A stretch of DNA of 64,000 nucleotides from Bordetella trematum (GTDB lineage: Bacteria; Pseudomonadota; Gammaproteobacteria; Burkholderiales; Burkholderiaceae_B), in the NCBI RefSeq assembly GCF_900078335.1, contig NZ_FKBR01000033.1, positions 1-64,000 on the forward strand. The letters are read 5' to 3'. Below the pieces are notes generated by a model that saw only the letters and a list, made by a program, of their open reading frames with translations, was not told the origin of the DNA and made no database searches. Positions within the stretch are counted from its first letter, which is position 1; the number at the start of each line of letters is the position of its first letter. This document shows, one piece after another, positions 30,068 through 39,938 of the stretch. A program made the translations under genes and the position numbers.

Positions 30068-31141
30068 TCAGCGCAATAGCCCCGTGTCGCCGGGCAGGCC
30101 GGCCTCGGCCAGGCCCAGCAACAGTTTCTTCACGGGGGCGGGCAGGGCGATCTCGCTCAGCGTGTCGGCCGGCACCCAGCGTTCGGGCACGGTGGCGCTG
30201 CGCAGATCGCCCGGGCGCACCGGTACGTACCAGGGTTGGATGTGCAGCCGGTAGTGGGTGAAGGTATGGGCGAAGCTGGCCAGTTCGTAGCGCGCCGTGG
30301 GTTCCAGGCCCAGCGCGCGCGAGGCGCTGGCGGCGTCCTGGCCGGGGTCGAACTCGGGCAGGCTCCACAGGCCGCCCCAGATACCGGGCGACGGACGTTG
30401 CTGCAGCAGGATGGCCCCCTCGAAATCCAGCACCAGCATGCCAGTGCTGCGTTCGGGCACCGCGCGGCGCGCCTTGGGCGTGGGCAGCTCCAGCTGGCGC
30501 CCGTCGCGGCGTGCGACACAGGTGGCCTGCACCGGGCAGCGCTCGCAGTCGGGCCTGCCCCGGGTGCAGAGCGTGGCGCCCAGGTCCATGAGCCCCTGGG
30601 TGTAGGCCGTCATGTCGAGCCCGGGCACGGCCTCGACCTGGGCTTCGGCCAGCGCCCAGAGCTGCTGCTCGGTGGCGCGGCGCGCCGGATCGCCCTCGAT
30701 GCCGAAATGCCGCGCGAATACCCGCTTGACGTTGCCATCCATGATGGGCGAGCGCTCGCCGTAGGCGAAGGCGGCGATGGCGGCGGCCGTCGAGCGTCCG
30801 ATGCCGGGCAGGGTCGAGATATCTTCGGCGCGGGCCGGAAAGCGCCCGCCCCACAGGGCCACCACCTCCTGGGCGCAGCGGTGCAGATTGCGCGCGCGGG
30901 CGTAGTAGCCCAGCCCGGCCCAGTAGGGCATGACGTCTTCCTGGCTGGCGGCCGCCAGCGCCTGCACATCCGGGAAACGCGCCAGGAAGCGTTCGTAATA
31001 GGGGATCACCGTGGCGACCTGGGTCTGCTGCAGCATGATCTCCGACAGCCAGATGCGGTACGGGTCGCGGGTGTTCTGCCAGGGCAGGAGATGGCGGCCG
31101 TGGCGGGTCTGCCAGGCGGCGATGAGAGCGGCAAATTCCAT
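30068..31141 (-). CDS. mutY: A/G-specific adenine glycosylase
   Basis: 357 residues. Catalytic Glu34 in WLSEIMLQQTQV, HhH segment LPGIGRSTAAAI, catalytic Asp135 in MDGNVKRV, and the [4Fe-4S] cluster ligands C192-x6-C199-x2-C202-x5-C208. The C-terminal NUDIX-like domain (about 235-350) recognises 8-oxoG. It removes adenine mispaired with 8-oxoguanine. All key residues are present. Confidence 0.95.
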   Translation of the reverse strand: MEFAALIAAWQTRHGRHLLPWQNTRDPYRIWLSEIMLQQTQVATVIPYYERFLARFPDVQALAAASQEDVMPYWAGLGYYARARNLHRCAQEVVALWGGRFPARAEDISTLPGIGRSTAAAIAAFAYGERSPIMDGNVKRVFARHFGIEGDPARRATEQQLWALAEAQVEAVPGLDMTAYTQGLMDLGATLCTRGRPDCERCPVQATCVARRDGRQLELPTPKARRAVPERSTGMLVLDFEGAILLQQRPSPGIWGGLWSLPEFDPGQDAASASRALGLEPTARYELASFAHTFTHYRLHIQPWYVPVRPGDLRSATVPERWVPADTLSEIALPAPVKKLLLGLAEAGLPGDTGLLR

Positions 31142-31302
31142 AAACGCGATTATCGCATCGCCCTATTGCGGGACGGGTCGGGGTGAGAGTAAAAGGGGAG
31201 GGATAAGAACAAGGCGTTAAGCGCCCGTCACCGTCGCCCGTCGGTCTCAAAAGGACCCAGCCGGGCGGTCCGTGCCAGGCTTTCCACACCAACGGAGTAG
31301 AC

Positions 31303-34300
31303 ATGAATGCCCCTCTCACGCCCGCGCAGCGCGCGGCGCTTCAGTCCGTCACCCTGGACGACAAATACACCCTGCAAAACGGCCGAGCCTGGATGAGCGG
31401 CATCCATGCCCTGGTGCGCCTGCCCATGATGCAGCGCGAACGCGATATGCGGGCCGGCCTGAACACGGCCGGCTTCATCTCGGGCTATCGCGGTTCCCCC
31501 CTCGGCGGGGTGGACCTGAACATGTGGAAGGCCGCCAAGTACCTCAAGGAACACCACATCGAATTCCAGCCGGGCCTGAACGAGGATCTCGCCGCCACGG
31601 CCGTGTGGGGTTCCCAGCAGGTCAACCTGTTTCCCGGTGCGCGCTACGACGGCGTGTTCGGCATGTGGTACGGCAAGGGGCCCGGGGTGGACCGCTGCGG
31701 CGACGTGTTCAAGCATGCCAACGCCGCCGGCACTTCGCGCCATGGCGGCGTGCTGGTGGTGGCCGGCGATGACCATCCCGCCAAGTCTTCCACGCTGCCG
31801 CACCAGAGCGATCACATTCTGAAGGCCTGCATGATCCCGGCGCTGTTTCCGTCCAGTGTCCAGGAGGTGCTGGACTTCGGATTGCACGGCTGGGCCATGA
31901 GCCGATATGCCGGGGTATGGGTGGGGCTCAAGACCATTACCGACATCGTCGAGGTGTCATCCTCCGTCGAGGTCGATAGCGAAAGGGTGCGCATCCAGCT
32001 GCCCGAGGATTTCATCCTGCCGCCGGACGGCCTGAATATCCGCCTGCCGGATACGCCGCTGCAGCAGGAAGCACGCCTGCTGGACTACAAACTCTATGCC
32101 GCGCTGGCCTATGCGCGCGCCAACGGCCTGAACCGCGAGCTGTGGCACGTACCGCAGGATCGCGCGCGTTTTGGCATCGTCACGTCCGGCAAGGCGTACC
32201 TGGACACCTGTCAGGCCCTGGCCGACCTGGGCCTGACGCCGCAGGTCTGCCAGCACATTGGTCTGCGTCTGTTCAAGGTGGGCATGGTGTGGCCGCTGGA
32301 GGCCACGGGCGTGCAGCAGTTCGCCGAAGGCCTGGACGAAGTGCTGGTGATCGAGGAAAAACGCCAGGTCATCGAGTATCAGGTCAAGGAGGAGTTGTTT
32401 TCCTGGATCGGAACGGGCAAGAAGATCCCGCGCGTGGTCGGCAAGTTCGACGACAAGGACGGTGGCGAATGGTCCGTGCCGCAAGGCAACTGGCTGTTGC
32501 CGGCGCACTATGAGTTCTCGCCGGCCATGGTGGCCAAGGCGGTGGGGGCGCGCTTGCTGCGCATGACCTTGCCCGAGGATGTGCGCGCCGGCATCGAGGC
32601 GCGCCTGAAGTTCATCGCCGATCGGGAGCGCGCGCTGGCGCGTCCGCGTCTGGTGGTCGAGCGCAAGCCCTGGTTTTGCTCGGGCTGCCCGCACAACACC
32701 TCGACCCGCCTGCCGGAGGGCTCACGCGGGCTGGCCGGCATCGGTTGTCACTATATGGTGACCTGGATGGGCCGCAATACGCAGGTGTTCACCCAGATGG
32801 GCGGCGAGGGCGTGCCCTGGATCGGGCAGGCACCCTTCACCGACGAGAAGCACGTGTTCGCCAACCTGGGCGACGGTACCTATTACCACTCCGGGCTGCT
32901 CGCCATCCGCGCCTCGGTCGCCGCCAAGGTGCCGATCACCTACAAGATTCTCTTCAATGACGCGGTGGCCATGACGGGCGGCCAGCCTGTGGATGGTCCC
33001 ATCAGCGTGCCCATGATCACCCGCCAGCTGGAGTCCGAGGGTATCGGCAAGATCATCATCGTCACCGATGAGCCCGAGAAATATCAGGGCGTGCAGGGGC
33101 TGGCGCCGAATGTACCGGTGCGGCACCGCGATGAGCTCGATGCGGTGATGCGCGAACTGCGTGCCTGGCCCGAGGTCTCCGTGCTGATCTACGACCAGAC
33201 CTGCGCCACCGAGAAGCGCCGCCGTCGCAAGCGCGGCGCCTATCCCGATCCGGCCCGCCGCGTGGTCATCAACGAGCGGGTCTGCGAAGGTTGCGGCGAT
33301 TGCTCCGAGAAATCGCATTGCCTGTCGGTCGAGCCGCTGGAAACCGAGTTCGGGCGCAAGCGCACCATCAATCAGTCCAGCTGCAACAAGGACTACTCCT
33401 GCCTCAAGGGGTTCTGCCCCAGCTTCGTGACGGTCGAGGGCGGCAAGCTGCGCAAACCGCGCGCGCTCTCCCAGGACGGCGACATCGCTGCCGGCCTGCC
33501 GACGCCGCAACGTCAGGCGGGCCAGGGCCACTATGGCATCTTCATCGCCGGCGTAGGCGGCACGGGCGTGGTCACCATCGGCCAGCTGATCGGCATGGCT
33601 TCCCATCTGGAAGGCCGGGGCTGCTCGGTGCTCGATATGGCCGGGTTGGCGCAGAAGGGCGGCGCGGTCTATTCGCACGTAGTGCTGGCGCCCAGCGCCG
33701 AAGAGTTGCTCAATACCCGCGTTGCCATGGGCGAAGCCGATCTGGTGCTGGCAGGCGATCTGGTGGTGGCCACCAGCGCCGAAGCCGTCGCCCGCATGAA
33801 CCCGCAGCGCACGCGCGCGCTGGTCAATACCGACGTGGCGCCCACGGCGGCGTTCGTGCATGACCGCGACTGGGCCCTGCCTGGCGGCGATCTGCAGGCC
33901 GATCTCGGCCGCGCCTGTGCCGAGGTCGCGCATCTCGACGCAGCCGAACTGGCGGTGGCGCTGCTGGGCGATGCCATCTATGCCAATCCGCTCATGATGG
34001 GCTATGCCTATCAGAAAGGCTGGCTGCCCCTGAGCGAAGCGGCCCTGCTGCGTGCCATTGAACTCAACGGGCAACAGGTCGCCAATAACCAGGCCGCCTT
34101 TGCATGGGGGCGACGCGCCGCCCATGACCTGCAGGCGGTCCAGGCCCTGACCGCCGCGCCGGCGCAGCCGATGGCCGAGGTGCTGGAACTGCGTCGCGAC
34201 GGCGCCAGGGTGGTCGATCTGAAACGGCCGCAAGATGGTCTGGCGGGGCTGATCGCACAGCGCCGCGATGTCCTGACGGCCTATCAGAACGCCGCCTACG

Positions 34301-34890
34301 CGCAACGTTATGTCGATCTCGTCGAACGCGTGGCTCAGGCCGAGCGCGCTGCCACCGGCACGCAGCGGCTGGCCGAGGCGGTGGCGCACAATTACTTCAA
34401 GCTCATGGCCTACAAGGATGAGTACGAGGTGGCGCGCCTGTACAGCGATGGCGCTTTCCTGGCGAAGATCGAGGCGCAGTTCGAGGGCGACTGGAAACTC
34501 AACTTCCATCTGGCGCCGCCGCTTACGGCCAGGCGCGATGCCGAGGGCCATCTGCGCAAGCGCGCCTATGGGCCAGGCATGATGCGCGTCTTTTCGTGGC
34601 TGGCGCGTCTGCGCGTGCTGCGCGGCACGCCGCTGGATGTGTTCGGCTATACGGCCGAGCGCCGCGCCGAGCGCGAGCTGATCCGCGAATATGCCCGGCA
34701 CATGGAAAGCGTCATAGGCCAGTTGAGGCCGGACAATCTGGAGATAGCGGTGGCGCTGGCCAACGTGCCTCAGGAAATCCGTGGCTACGGGCATATCAAG
34801 GAGGCGGCGATGGCGCAGGCCGCGCAGCGGCGCGAACAACTGCTGCGTGACTTCAACGCACCGCCGCAGCGCGACCTGCGCGTGGCGTGA
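31303..34890 (+). CDS. Indolepyruvate:ferredoxin oxidoreductase, fused alpha-beta form
   Basis: 1195 residues, one polypeptide for what archaea split into IorA and IorB. N-terminal pyruvate-oxidoreductase-like domain (GYRGSPLGGVD, about 50-60), TPP-binding region around 455-600 (CPHNTSTRLPEG, GDGTYYHSG), ferredoxin-like cysteine region near 660-710 (CEGCGDCSEKSHC ... CLKGFCP), then the gamma/beta domain (about 740-930; IAGVGGTGVVTIGQLI) and a C-terminal DUF6537-like helical part. It oxidatively decarboxylates aryl 2-oxo acids to acyl-CoA with ferredoxin. GGAG precedes the ATG. The gene is monocistronic. Confidence 0.9.
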   Translation: MNAPLTPAQRAALQSVTLDDKYTLQNGRAWMSGIHALVRLPMMQRERDMRAGLNTAGFISGYRGSPLGGVDLNMWKAAKYLKEHHIEFQPGLNEDLAATAVWGSQQVNLFPGARYDGVFGMWYGKGPGVDRCGDVFKHANAAGTSRHGGVLVVAGDDHPAKSSTLPHQSDHILKACMIPALFPSSVQEVLDFGLHGWAMSRYAGVWVGLKTITDIVEVSSSVEVDSERVRIQLPEDFILPPDGLNIRLPDTPLQQEARLLDYKLYAALAYARANGLNRELWHVPQDRARFGIVTSGKAYLDTCQALADLGLTPQVCQHIGLRLFKVGMVWPLEATGVQQFAEGLDEVLVIEEKRQVIEYQVKEELFSWIGTGKKIPRVVGKFDDKDGGEWSVPQGNWLLPAHYEFSPAMVAKAVGARLLRMTLPEDVRAGIEARLKFIADRERALARPRLVVERKPWFCSGCPHNTSTRLPEGSRGLAGIGCHYMVTWMGRNTQVFTQMGGEGVPWIGQAPFTDEKHVFANLGDGTYYHSGLLAIRASVAAKVPITYKILFNDAVAMTGGQPVDGPISVPMITRQLESEGIGKIIIVTDEPEKYQGVQGLAPNVPVRHRDELDAVMRELRAWPEVSVLIYDQTCATEKRRRRKRGAYPDPARRVVINERVCEGCGDCSEKSHCLSVEPLETEFGRKRTINQSSCNKDYSCLKGFCPSFVTVEGGKLRKPRALSQDGDIAAGLPTPQRQAGQGHYGIFIAGVGGTGVVTIGQLIGMASHLEGRGCSVLDMAGLAQKGGAVYSHVVLAPSAEELLNTRVAMGEADLVLAGDLVVATSAEAVARMNPQRTRALVNTDVAPTAAFVHDRDWALPGGDLQADLGRACAEVAHLDAAELAVALLGDAIYANPLMMGYAYQKGWLPLSEAALLRAIELNGQQVANNQAAFAWGRRAAHDLQAVQALTAAPAQPMAEVLELRRDGARVVDLKRPQDGLAGLIAQRRDVLTAYQNAAYAQRYVDLVERVAQAERAATGTQRLAEAVAHNYFKLMAYKDEYEVARLYSDGAFLAKIEAQFEGDWKLNFHLAPPLTARRDAEGHLRKRAYGPGMMRVFSWLARLRVLRGTPLDVFGYTAERRAERELIREYARHMESVIGQLRPDNLEIAVALANVPQEIRGYGHIKEAAMAQAAQRREQLLRDFNAPPQRDLRVA

Positions 34891-34896
34891 ACGTCG

Positions 34897-34920
34897 GCCG
34901 GCGTCCGCGCGGGCGCCGGC
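34897..34920. terminator. GC-rich hairpin after the indolepyruvate oxidoreductase gene
   Basis: GCCGGCG / CGCCGGC arms around a ten-base loop that itself contains the dyad CCGCGCGG. It lies between convergent genes (stops at 34890 and 34938). No T-run follows, so it may act with Rho or only protect the 3' end. Confidence 0.4.
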
Positions 34921-34937
34921 CAGGCCTGATGCCAGGC

Positions 34938-35615
34938 TCAGGAGGGGGCGCTGGTGCGACGCCGCGGCAGGTTGAAGAGCTCCACCTTCATCTTCGGCCG
35001 GTCGAAGCGCTCGACGCGCGGAGCCGAACGCGAGTTGTCGTCGGCCTTGCGCGCGGCGATGCGCTCGCGATGGGCAATCACCTCGGCGGCGCGGGCATGG
35101 TGCGCGGCCATCTTGCGTACCATGACACGCCCGTCGCGTGGAAAGAAGTGGATGCGGCGCGCATGGTTGTCGCCCAGGTCCTGGGCCTTCACCGGGATAC
35201 CCTCGGCCTGCAGATAATTCAGCACGAACTGGCTGTTGCGCTCGCCGATGTTCATCTGCTGCATGGCGCTGAGCACCGAGCCGCCACCGAACACCTTGGC
35301 TTCCAGGCGGTCGCGTGCCGCACCGGCCTTGAGCAGTTCATTGATCAGGACCTCCATGGCGAAGGCGCCATAGCGCATAGTGGCGGATGCCGGCGACTGG
35401 GCGTCGCCCTCGGGCAGCATGAAGTGGTTCATGCCGCCAATACCCGTGACCGGATCGCGCAGACAGGCCGCCACACAGGAACCCAGTACCGTCGAGAGCA
35501 TGAGGTCCTCGCCGGCGGTGACATAGTATTCATTGGGCAGCACTTTGACGGCAGCGCGTTCGAACGTGCTGTCGTAGTAGTGGCGCGTGGCGCGCGCATC
35601 AAGACGGGCAGGCAT
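34938..35615 (-). CDS. cheD: Chemoreceptor glutamine deamidase CheD
   Basis: 225 residues. The catalytic Cys47 (GSCVAAC) and His64 (GMNHFMLP) are present, followed by [20 protein letters not shown] and FGGGSVL, all family signatures. The last 50 or so residues are basic and extend past the core of about 165. CheD deamidates receptor glutamines and interacts with CheC or receptors in the cytoplasm. No other chemotaxis gene is in the window, so it is an orphan here. GGAG lies before the ATG. Confidence 0.9.
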   Translation of the reverse strand: MPARLDARATRHYYDSTFERAAVKVLPNEYYVTAGEDLMLSTVLGSCVAACLRDPVTGIGGMNHFMLPEGDAQSPASATMRYGAFAMEVLINELLKAGAARDRLEAKVFGGGSVLSAMQQMNIGERNSQFVLNYLQAEGIPVKAQDLGDNHARRIHFFPRDGRVMVRKMAAHHARAAEVIAHRERIAARKADDNSRSAPRVERFDRPKMKVELFNLPRRRTSAPS

Positions 35616-35729
35616 AGGGAAGACTCCGCGGGTCCAGGCCGCAACAAACCGGGAATCGGTTTCAAATTGTTATTATGATTCGCGATATTTTACCGGGTAA
35701 GGACAGTCCCTGCCTTGAAGGCGATCAAG

Positions 35730-35753
35730 GATCCGGCCCGGGCAGGCCGGATC
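35730..35753. terminator. Inverted repeat downstream of ftsX
   Basis: Perfect arms GATCCGGCC / GGCCGGATC with a six-base loop, 35 bases beyond the ftsX stop and upstream of the cheD start. It has no T-run; a terminator or transcript-end structure for ftsEX is the simplest reading. Confidence 0.45.
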
Positions 35754-35787
35754 TGAGGGCTTCGTCCGGGAAAAGCTCGCGATCCGC

Positions 35788-36696
35788 TCAGAAGCGCGTG
35801 CTGCGCGTGACCGACCAGCGCGCCGACAGCGCACCCAGCAGGCCCGCGGCGAGCACCGCGCCGGCCAGGGCGGGCAGCTCGGGCAGACGCAGGGCGAACT
35901 CGGCGCCATAGCTGCGCGCCAGGCCCAGCACGGCGTGGTTCAGGGGTATCAGGGCGGCTGCGGCGGCGCCAATCGCCAGCAGCGCCGCCAGGGCGCCGGA
36001 CAGCGCACCCTGGTAGAGGAAGGGCCGGCGCACGAAGGACTCGGTGGCGCCGACCAGCCGGGCCACGGCGATTTCCTCGCGCTGCGTCAGGGCCTGCATG
36101 CGCACCGTATTGAACACCGTTGCCAGCACCACCACGGCCACGCAGATGGCCAGAAAACCCAGGCCCAGGCGGCCAAAGCGCAGGATGGCTTCCAGGCGCT
36201 GGACCCACGCGCTGTCGAGCTGGACCTGGTCCACGGCCGGCCAGGTGCGCCAGGTGTCGGCCAGGACGGCGGCGCGCTCGGCCAGATCGCTGCCGTCAGC
36301 CAGCGTCACCACCACCGCGTCGGGCAGAGGGTTGTCCTGCAGTACCGCCAGCGCTTCTTCCCAGGCCGGGTTCTGGCGCAGCGTCTGCAGCGCCTGTTCG
36401 CGCGGCACGTGGCGTACCGCGGCGATCTGCTCGGAGAAATCCTGCTGGATGCGTTCGGCGATGGCGGCGGCCGAGCCGGCCGCCGCCGTGGGCTGCACGT
36501 AGATGGTCAGTTCGGGGGTGATCGACACCTGCCGCGCCAGAGGCTGCACCGATACCAGCACGGCGCTGCCCAGCAGCGGCAGCGCCAGCACCAGCGCCAT
36601 CACCAGCAGGTTGGCCAGCGAGGAGAACGGTTGGGCGGCCAGCCGGCGCAGCGTGATGCTCAACGCATAGTGGTGTTGCCGCAGCCAGGATTTCAT
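35788..36696 (-). CDS. ftsX: Cell division protein FtsX
   Basis: 302 residues. Membrane segment at about 28-50, a periplasmic domain (about 55-170; TIYVQPTAAAGSAAAIAERIQQDF), then three membrane segments, with ALTQREEIAVARLVGATESFVRRPFLYQG as the conserved cytoplasmic loop of the family. With FtsE it forms the ABC-like complex that controls septal peptidoglycan hydrolases. Start overlaps the ftsE stop by four bases. Confidence 0.94.
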   Translation of the reverse strand: MKSWLRQHHYALSITLRRLAAQPFSSLANLLVMALVLALPLLGSAVLVSVQPLARQVSITPELTIYVQPTAAAGSAAAIAERIQQDFSEQIAAVRHVPREQALQTLRQNPAWEEALAVLQDNPLPDAVVVTLADGSDLAERAAVLADTWRTWPAVDQVQLDSAWVQRLEAILRFGRLGLGFLAICVAVVVLATVFNTVRMQALTQREEIAVARLVGATESFVRRPFLYQGALSGALAALLAIGAAAAALIPLNHAVLGLARSYGAEFALRLPELPALAGAVLAAGLLGALSARWSVTRSTRF

Positions 36697-37364
36697 GCTG
36701 CCTCTCCCTGGGAGTCGTGGAATTTGCCGTGATCAATGCGCAGGGTGCGCCGGGTATAGCGGCCCATCAGCTGCTGGTCGTGCGAGGCGATCAGGGTCGT
36801 GACGCCGACGCGGTTGAAGTCGCGGAACACATTCATGATGCGCTGGGCGTTATCGTCGTCCAGGTTGGCGGTGGGTTCGTCGGCAATCAGGATGGCCGGG
36901 CGACTGACGATGGCCCGGGCGATAGCCAGGCGCTGCTGTTCGCCGCCGGACAACTCGACCGGGTTGAGGTCTTCCTTGCCGGTCAGCCCGACCTTGTCGA
37001 GGGCGGCGCGCGCTCGCGCGGCGGCTGCGTCGCTGGCCTGGCCGACGACCGACAGGGGCAGCATGACGTTGGCCAGCGCGCTGCGGTCATACAGCAGGTG
37101 CGTGTCCTGGAGAATGACGCTGACGGCGCGGCGCAGATAAGGGCGCGCGCGCGCCGGCAGCTTGTCGAGCCGCTGGCCGTGCACCTGGATGGAGCCCCGG
37201 CTGGGCGGTTCAAGGCCGGCAATCAGCTTCAGGAGCGTGGACTTGCCCGCGCCGGATGGGCCGGAGACGAATACGAATTCTCCGGCCTCGACGCGGAAAT
37301 TGATGTCGGCCAGGATATTGCGGCCGCGTCCATAGGATTTGAATACGTGCTGGAATTCGATCAT
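36693..37364 (-). CDS. ftsE: Cell division ATP-binding protein FtsE
   Basis: 223 residues. Walker A GPSGAGKST (35-43), signature LSGGEQQR, Walker B ILIADEPTANLD. It is the ATPase partner of FtsX and recruits FtsX to the Z ring. The two genes form an overlapping pair; ftsY, often upstream, is not here. Confidence 0.95.
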   Translation of the reverse strand: MIEFQHVFKSYGRGRNILADINFRVEAGEFVFVSGPSGAGKSTLLKLIAGLEPPSRGSIQVHGQRLDKLPARARPYLRRAVSVILQDTHLLYDRSALANVMLPLSVVGQASDAAAARARAALDKVGLTGKEDLNPVELSGGEQQRLAIARAIVSRPAILIADEPTANLDDDNAQRIMNVFRDFNRVGVTTLIASHDQQLMGRYTRRTLRIDHGKFHDSQGEAA

Positions 37365-37615
37365 GGCGTGCAGGCGGGAGAATCCACAATAGTAACTCCG
37401 AGGTTGATCGATTGATAAGCCGTTCAGGCTCGCCGGGCGACCCTGGGGAAACCCCCCGGGTCGGGCCTGGATTTCCGAGAGCCGGGCGTGCAGATTGCAT
37501 CATGTCGGAAAGGGATATCCCGCATGTCTCCGGGTTTGACCAAACGCTACCATCCGACGATGTGCGTTGGCTCAACAGGCTGGCGTTTCCATGTTGTCCT
37601 TACCAGGAGATCACC

Positions 37616-38632
37616 ATGAAAGCACTGAAATTGGCCGTCCTGGGCGCCGCCCTGTTTGCCGCAGGTTCTGCTGCACAGGCTGGAGCCACGTTCGATAACG
37701 TCAAGAAAAAAGGATACGTACAGTGTGGGGTGTCCACAGGCATCCCCGGCTTTTCGATCGCAGACAGCAAAGGTGAATGGAAGGGCCTGGACGTCGACAT
37801 GTGTCGCGCCGTGGCGGCCACCATGTTCGGCGACGCCAGTAAATTCAAGGTGACGCCGCTCAATACCCAGCAGCGCTTTACCGCCCTGCAGTCGGGCGAG
37901 GTCGACGTCCTGACGCGCAACACCACCGTCACGCTGTCGCGCGACACCACCCTCGGCCTGATCGGCGTGGGCGTGAACTACTACGACAGCCAGGGCGTGA
38001 TGGTCAACAAGGACCTCGGGGTCAAGAGCGCCAAGGAGCTCGACGGCGCCACCATCTGCGTGCAGCCGGGCACCACCACCGAACTCAACCTGGCCGACTG
38101 GTTCCGCGGCAACAAGATCGAGTTCAAGCCGGTGGTGATCGACAAGTACGATGAAATCGTGCGCGCATTCTCGGCCGGGCGCTGTGATGCCTTCACCACT
38201 GACAAATCGCAGCTGGCCTCCACCCGGACCACGCTCGAGAATCCCGACAACTACATCATCCTGCCCGAGGATTTCTCCAAGGAGCCGCTGGGCCCCATGG
38301 TGCGCCAGGGCGATGAGCAGTGGTTCAACGTGGTGCGCTGGGCGCTCAACGCCATGCTCGAAGCCGAAGAGTATGGCCTGACCTCGAAGAACGTCGACGA
38401 AATGACCAAGAGCGCCAATCCCAACGTGCAGCGCATCCTTGGCGTAACTCCGGGCATGGGCAAAAACCTGGGCGTTGACGACAAGTGGGCGTATAACATC
38501 GTCAAGCAGGTCGGCAACTATGGTGAAAGTTTCGAGTCCACCCTGGGCAAGAACAGCCCCATGAAGCTGGATCGTGGCCTGAACGCGTCGTACAAGCAGG
38601 GCGGCCTGATGTACGGCTGGCCGGTGCGCTAA
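37616..38632 (+). CDS. aapJ: Polar amino acid ABC transporter substrate-binding protein (AapJ-like)
   Basis: 338 residues from ATG 37616 behind AGGAGA; the open frame runs back to 37412 but the signal peptide begins at this Met. Signal peptide ends near AAQA-GA (residue 22). The SBP family 3 core includes GVSTGIPGFSIAD, LDVDMCRAVAA and SGEVDVLTRNTTVT. Length is that of AapJ/BztA general L-amino acid binders, longer than GlnH-type proteins. First gene of a four-gene transporter operon. Confidence 0.92.
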   Translation: MKALKLAVLGAALFAAGSAAQAGATFDNVKKKGYVQCGVSTGIPGFSIADSKGEWKGLDVDMCRAVAATMFGDASKFKVTPLNTQQRFTALQSGEVDVLTRNTTVTLSRDTTLGLIGVGVNYYDSQGVMVNKDLGVKSAKELDGATICVQPGTTTELNLADWFRGNKIEFKPVVIDKYDEIVRAFSAGRCDAFTTDKSQLASTRTTLENPDNYIILPEDFSKEPLGPMVRQGDEQWFNVVRWALNAMLEAEEYGLTSKNVDEMTKSANPNVQRILGVTPGMGKNLGVDDKWAYNIVKQVGNYGESFESTLGKNSPMKLDRGLNASYKQGGLMYGWPVR

Positions 38633-38645
38633 GCGCCGGACAGAC

Positions 38646-38672
38646 CGGCCGGGCGCGACCTGCGCCCGGCCG
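38646..38672 (+). terminator. Strong intercistronic hairpin between aapJ and aapQ
   Basis: Arms of 11 bases (CGGCCGGGCGC / GCGCCCGGCCG) with a five-base loop, 14 bases after the aapJ stop, no T-run. Placed like the hairpins that protect or attenuate the abundant binding-protein message relative to permease messages. Confidence 0.55.
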
Positions 38673-38746
38673 CATCCGTGTGCAGCGGGTGGCAGTGGGC
38701 GGTGCGTTCTGTGCCGCCTGGAATCCGTTATCAGCAGAAGTATCCT

Positions 38747-39937
38747 ATGACGACAACCCAGAAGAACGCGCCTGCCGGAACGCCGCGGCGCCGCCTGAGC
38801 TGGAATGATCCCGGGCTGCGCTCGGTGATCTACCAGGTGGTTGCGCTGGCCCTGGTCGCGCTGGGCGCCTGGTTCCTGGTGTCCAACACCTTGCACAACC
38901 TGGCCGTGCGCAACATCTCCACCGGCTTCGGCTTTCTCGATCGCGAGGCCGGTTTTGCGATCGGCGAAAGCCTGATCCCCTACAGCCCCGCCGACACCTA
39001 TGGCCGCGCCATCATGGTGGGCCTGCTGAACACCTTGCGCGTAGCCGTGATCGGCATCGTGCTGGCGACCCTGCTGGGCATCGTGATCGGCATCGGGCGG
39101 CTGTCCAAGAACTGGCTGGTGGCGCGGCTGACCTCGATCTATGTCGAAGTCATGCGCAACGTGCCGCTGCTGCTGCAGCTGTTCTTCTGGTACGCCCTGA
39201 TCACCGAGAACATGCCCGGGCCGCGCCAGGCGCACAACCCGCTGCCGGGGGTGTTCATCTCCAACCGGGGCATCAAGGTGCCAGGCCTGGAGGGCGGCTC
39301 GCTGGACGCCATGCTGCTTGGCCTGGGGCTGGCCATCGTGGCCATCCTGGTGCTGGGCCATTGGTCGCGCAAGCGTCAGCACGACACCGGCAAGGTCTTC
39401 CCGCTGGGGCGCGCGGCCATCGGTCTGCTGATCGCGTTGCCGGTGGCCGGCTGGTTGCTGAGCGGCGCCTCGCTGTCGCTCGACATGCCCCAGCTCAAGG
39501 GCTTCAATTTCCAGGGCGGCCTGACTCTCACGCCGGAGTTCGCCGCGCTGCTGGCGGGGCTGGTGATCTACACCTCGGCCTTCATCGCCGAGGTGGTGCG
39601 TTCGGGCATCCAGGCCGTCAACAGCGGCCAGTGGGAGGCTGCCGGCGCCTTGGGGCTGCGCCGCCCGCTGGTGCTGCGCCTGGTGGTGCTGCCGCAGGCC
39701 CTGCGGGTGATCATTCCGCCCATGACCAGCCAGTATCTCAACCTCACCAAGAACAGCTCGCTGGCCGTGGCCATCGGCTACCCGGATATCGTCTCCGTGG
39801 TCAACACCACCCTGAACCAGACCGGGCAGGCGATCGAGGGCATCCTGATCATCATGGCGGCCTACCTGACGGTCAGCCTGTCGATCTCGATATTCATGAA
39901 TTGGTACAACAAGCGCATCGCGCTGGTGGAGCGTTGA
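38747..39937 (+). CDS. aapQ: Amino acid ABC transporter permease (AapQ-like)
   Basis: 396 residues from ATG 38747. A large membrane protein with an N-terminal segment near 35-55 and the conserved polar amino acid permease loop EVVRSGIQAVNSGQWEAAGALGLRR in the C-terminal half. The long insertion between the first segments is typical of AapQ/BztB compared with short HisM-type permeases. It pairs with the next gene as heterodimer. Confidence 0.9.
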   Translation: MTTTQKNAPAGTPRRRLSWNDPGLRSVIYQVVALALVALGAWFLVSNTLHNLAVRNISTGFGFLDREAGFAIGESLIPYSPADTYGRAIMVGLLNTLRVAVIGIVLATLLGIVIGIGRLSKNWLVARLTSIYVEVMRNVPLLLQLFFWYALITENMPGPRQAHNPLPGVFISNRGIKVPGLEGGSLDAMLLGLGLAIVAILVLGHWSRKRQHDTGKVFPLGRAAIGLLIALPVAGWLLSGASLSLDMPQLKGFNFQGGLTLTPEFAALLAGLVIYTSAFIAEVVRSGIQAVNSGQWEAAGALGLRRPLVLRLVVLPQALRVIIPPMTSQYLNLTKNSSLAVAIGYPDIVSVVNTTLNQTGQAIEGILIIMAAYLTVSLSISIFMNWYNKRIALVER

Positions 39938-39938
39938 G

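Noticed and set aside
35616..35720. A sigma-28 type promoter for cheD (TAAA ... ATAA spacing)
   Set aside because: TAAAATAT followed by ATAATAA is too loose a match to the flagellar consensus to claim.
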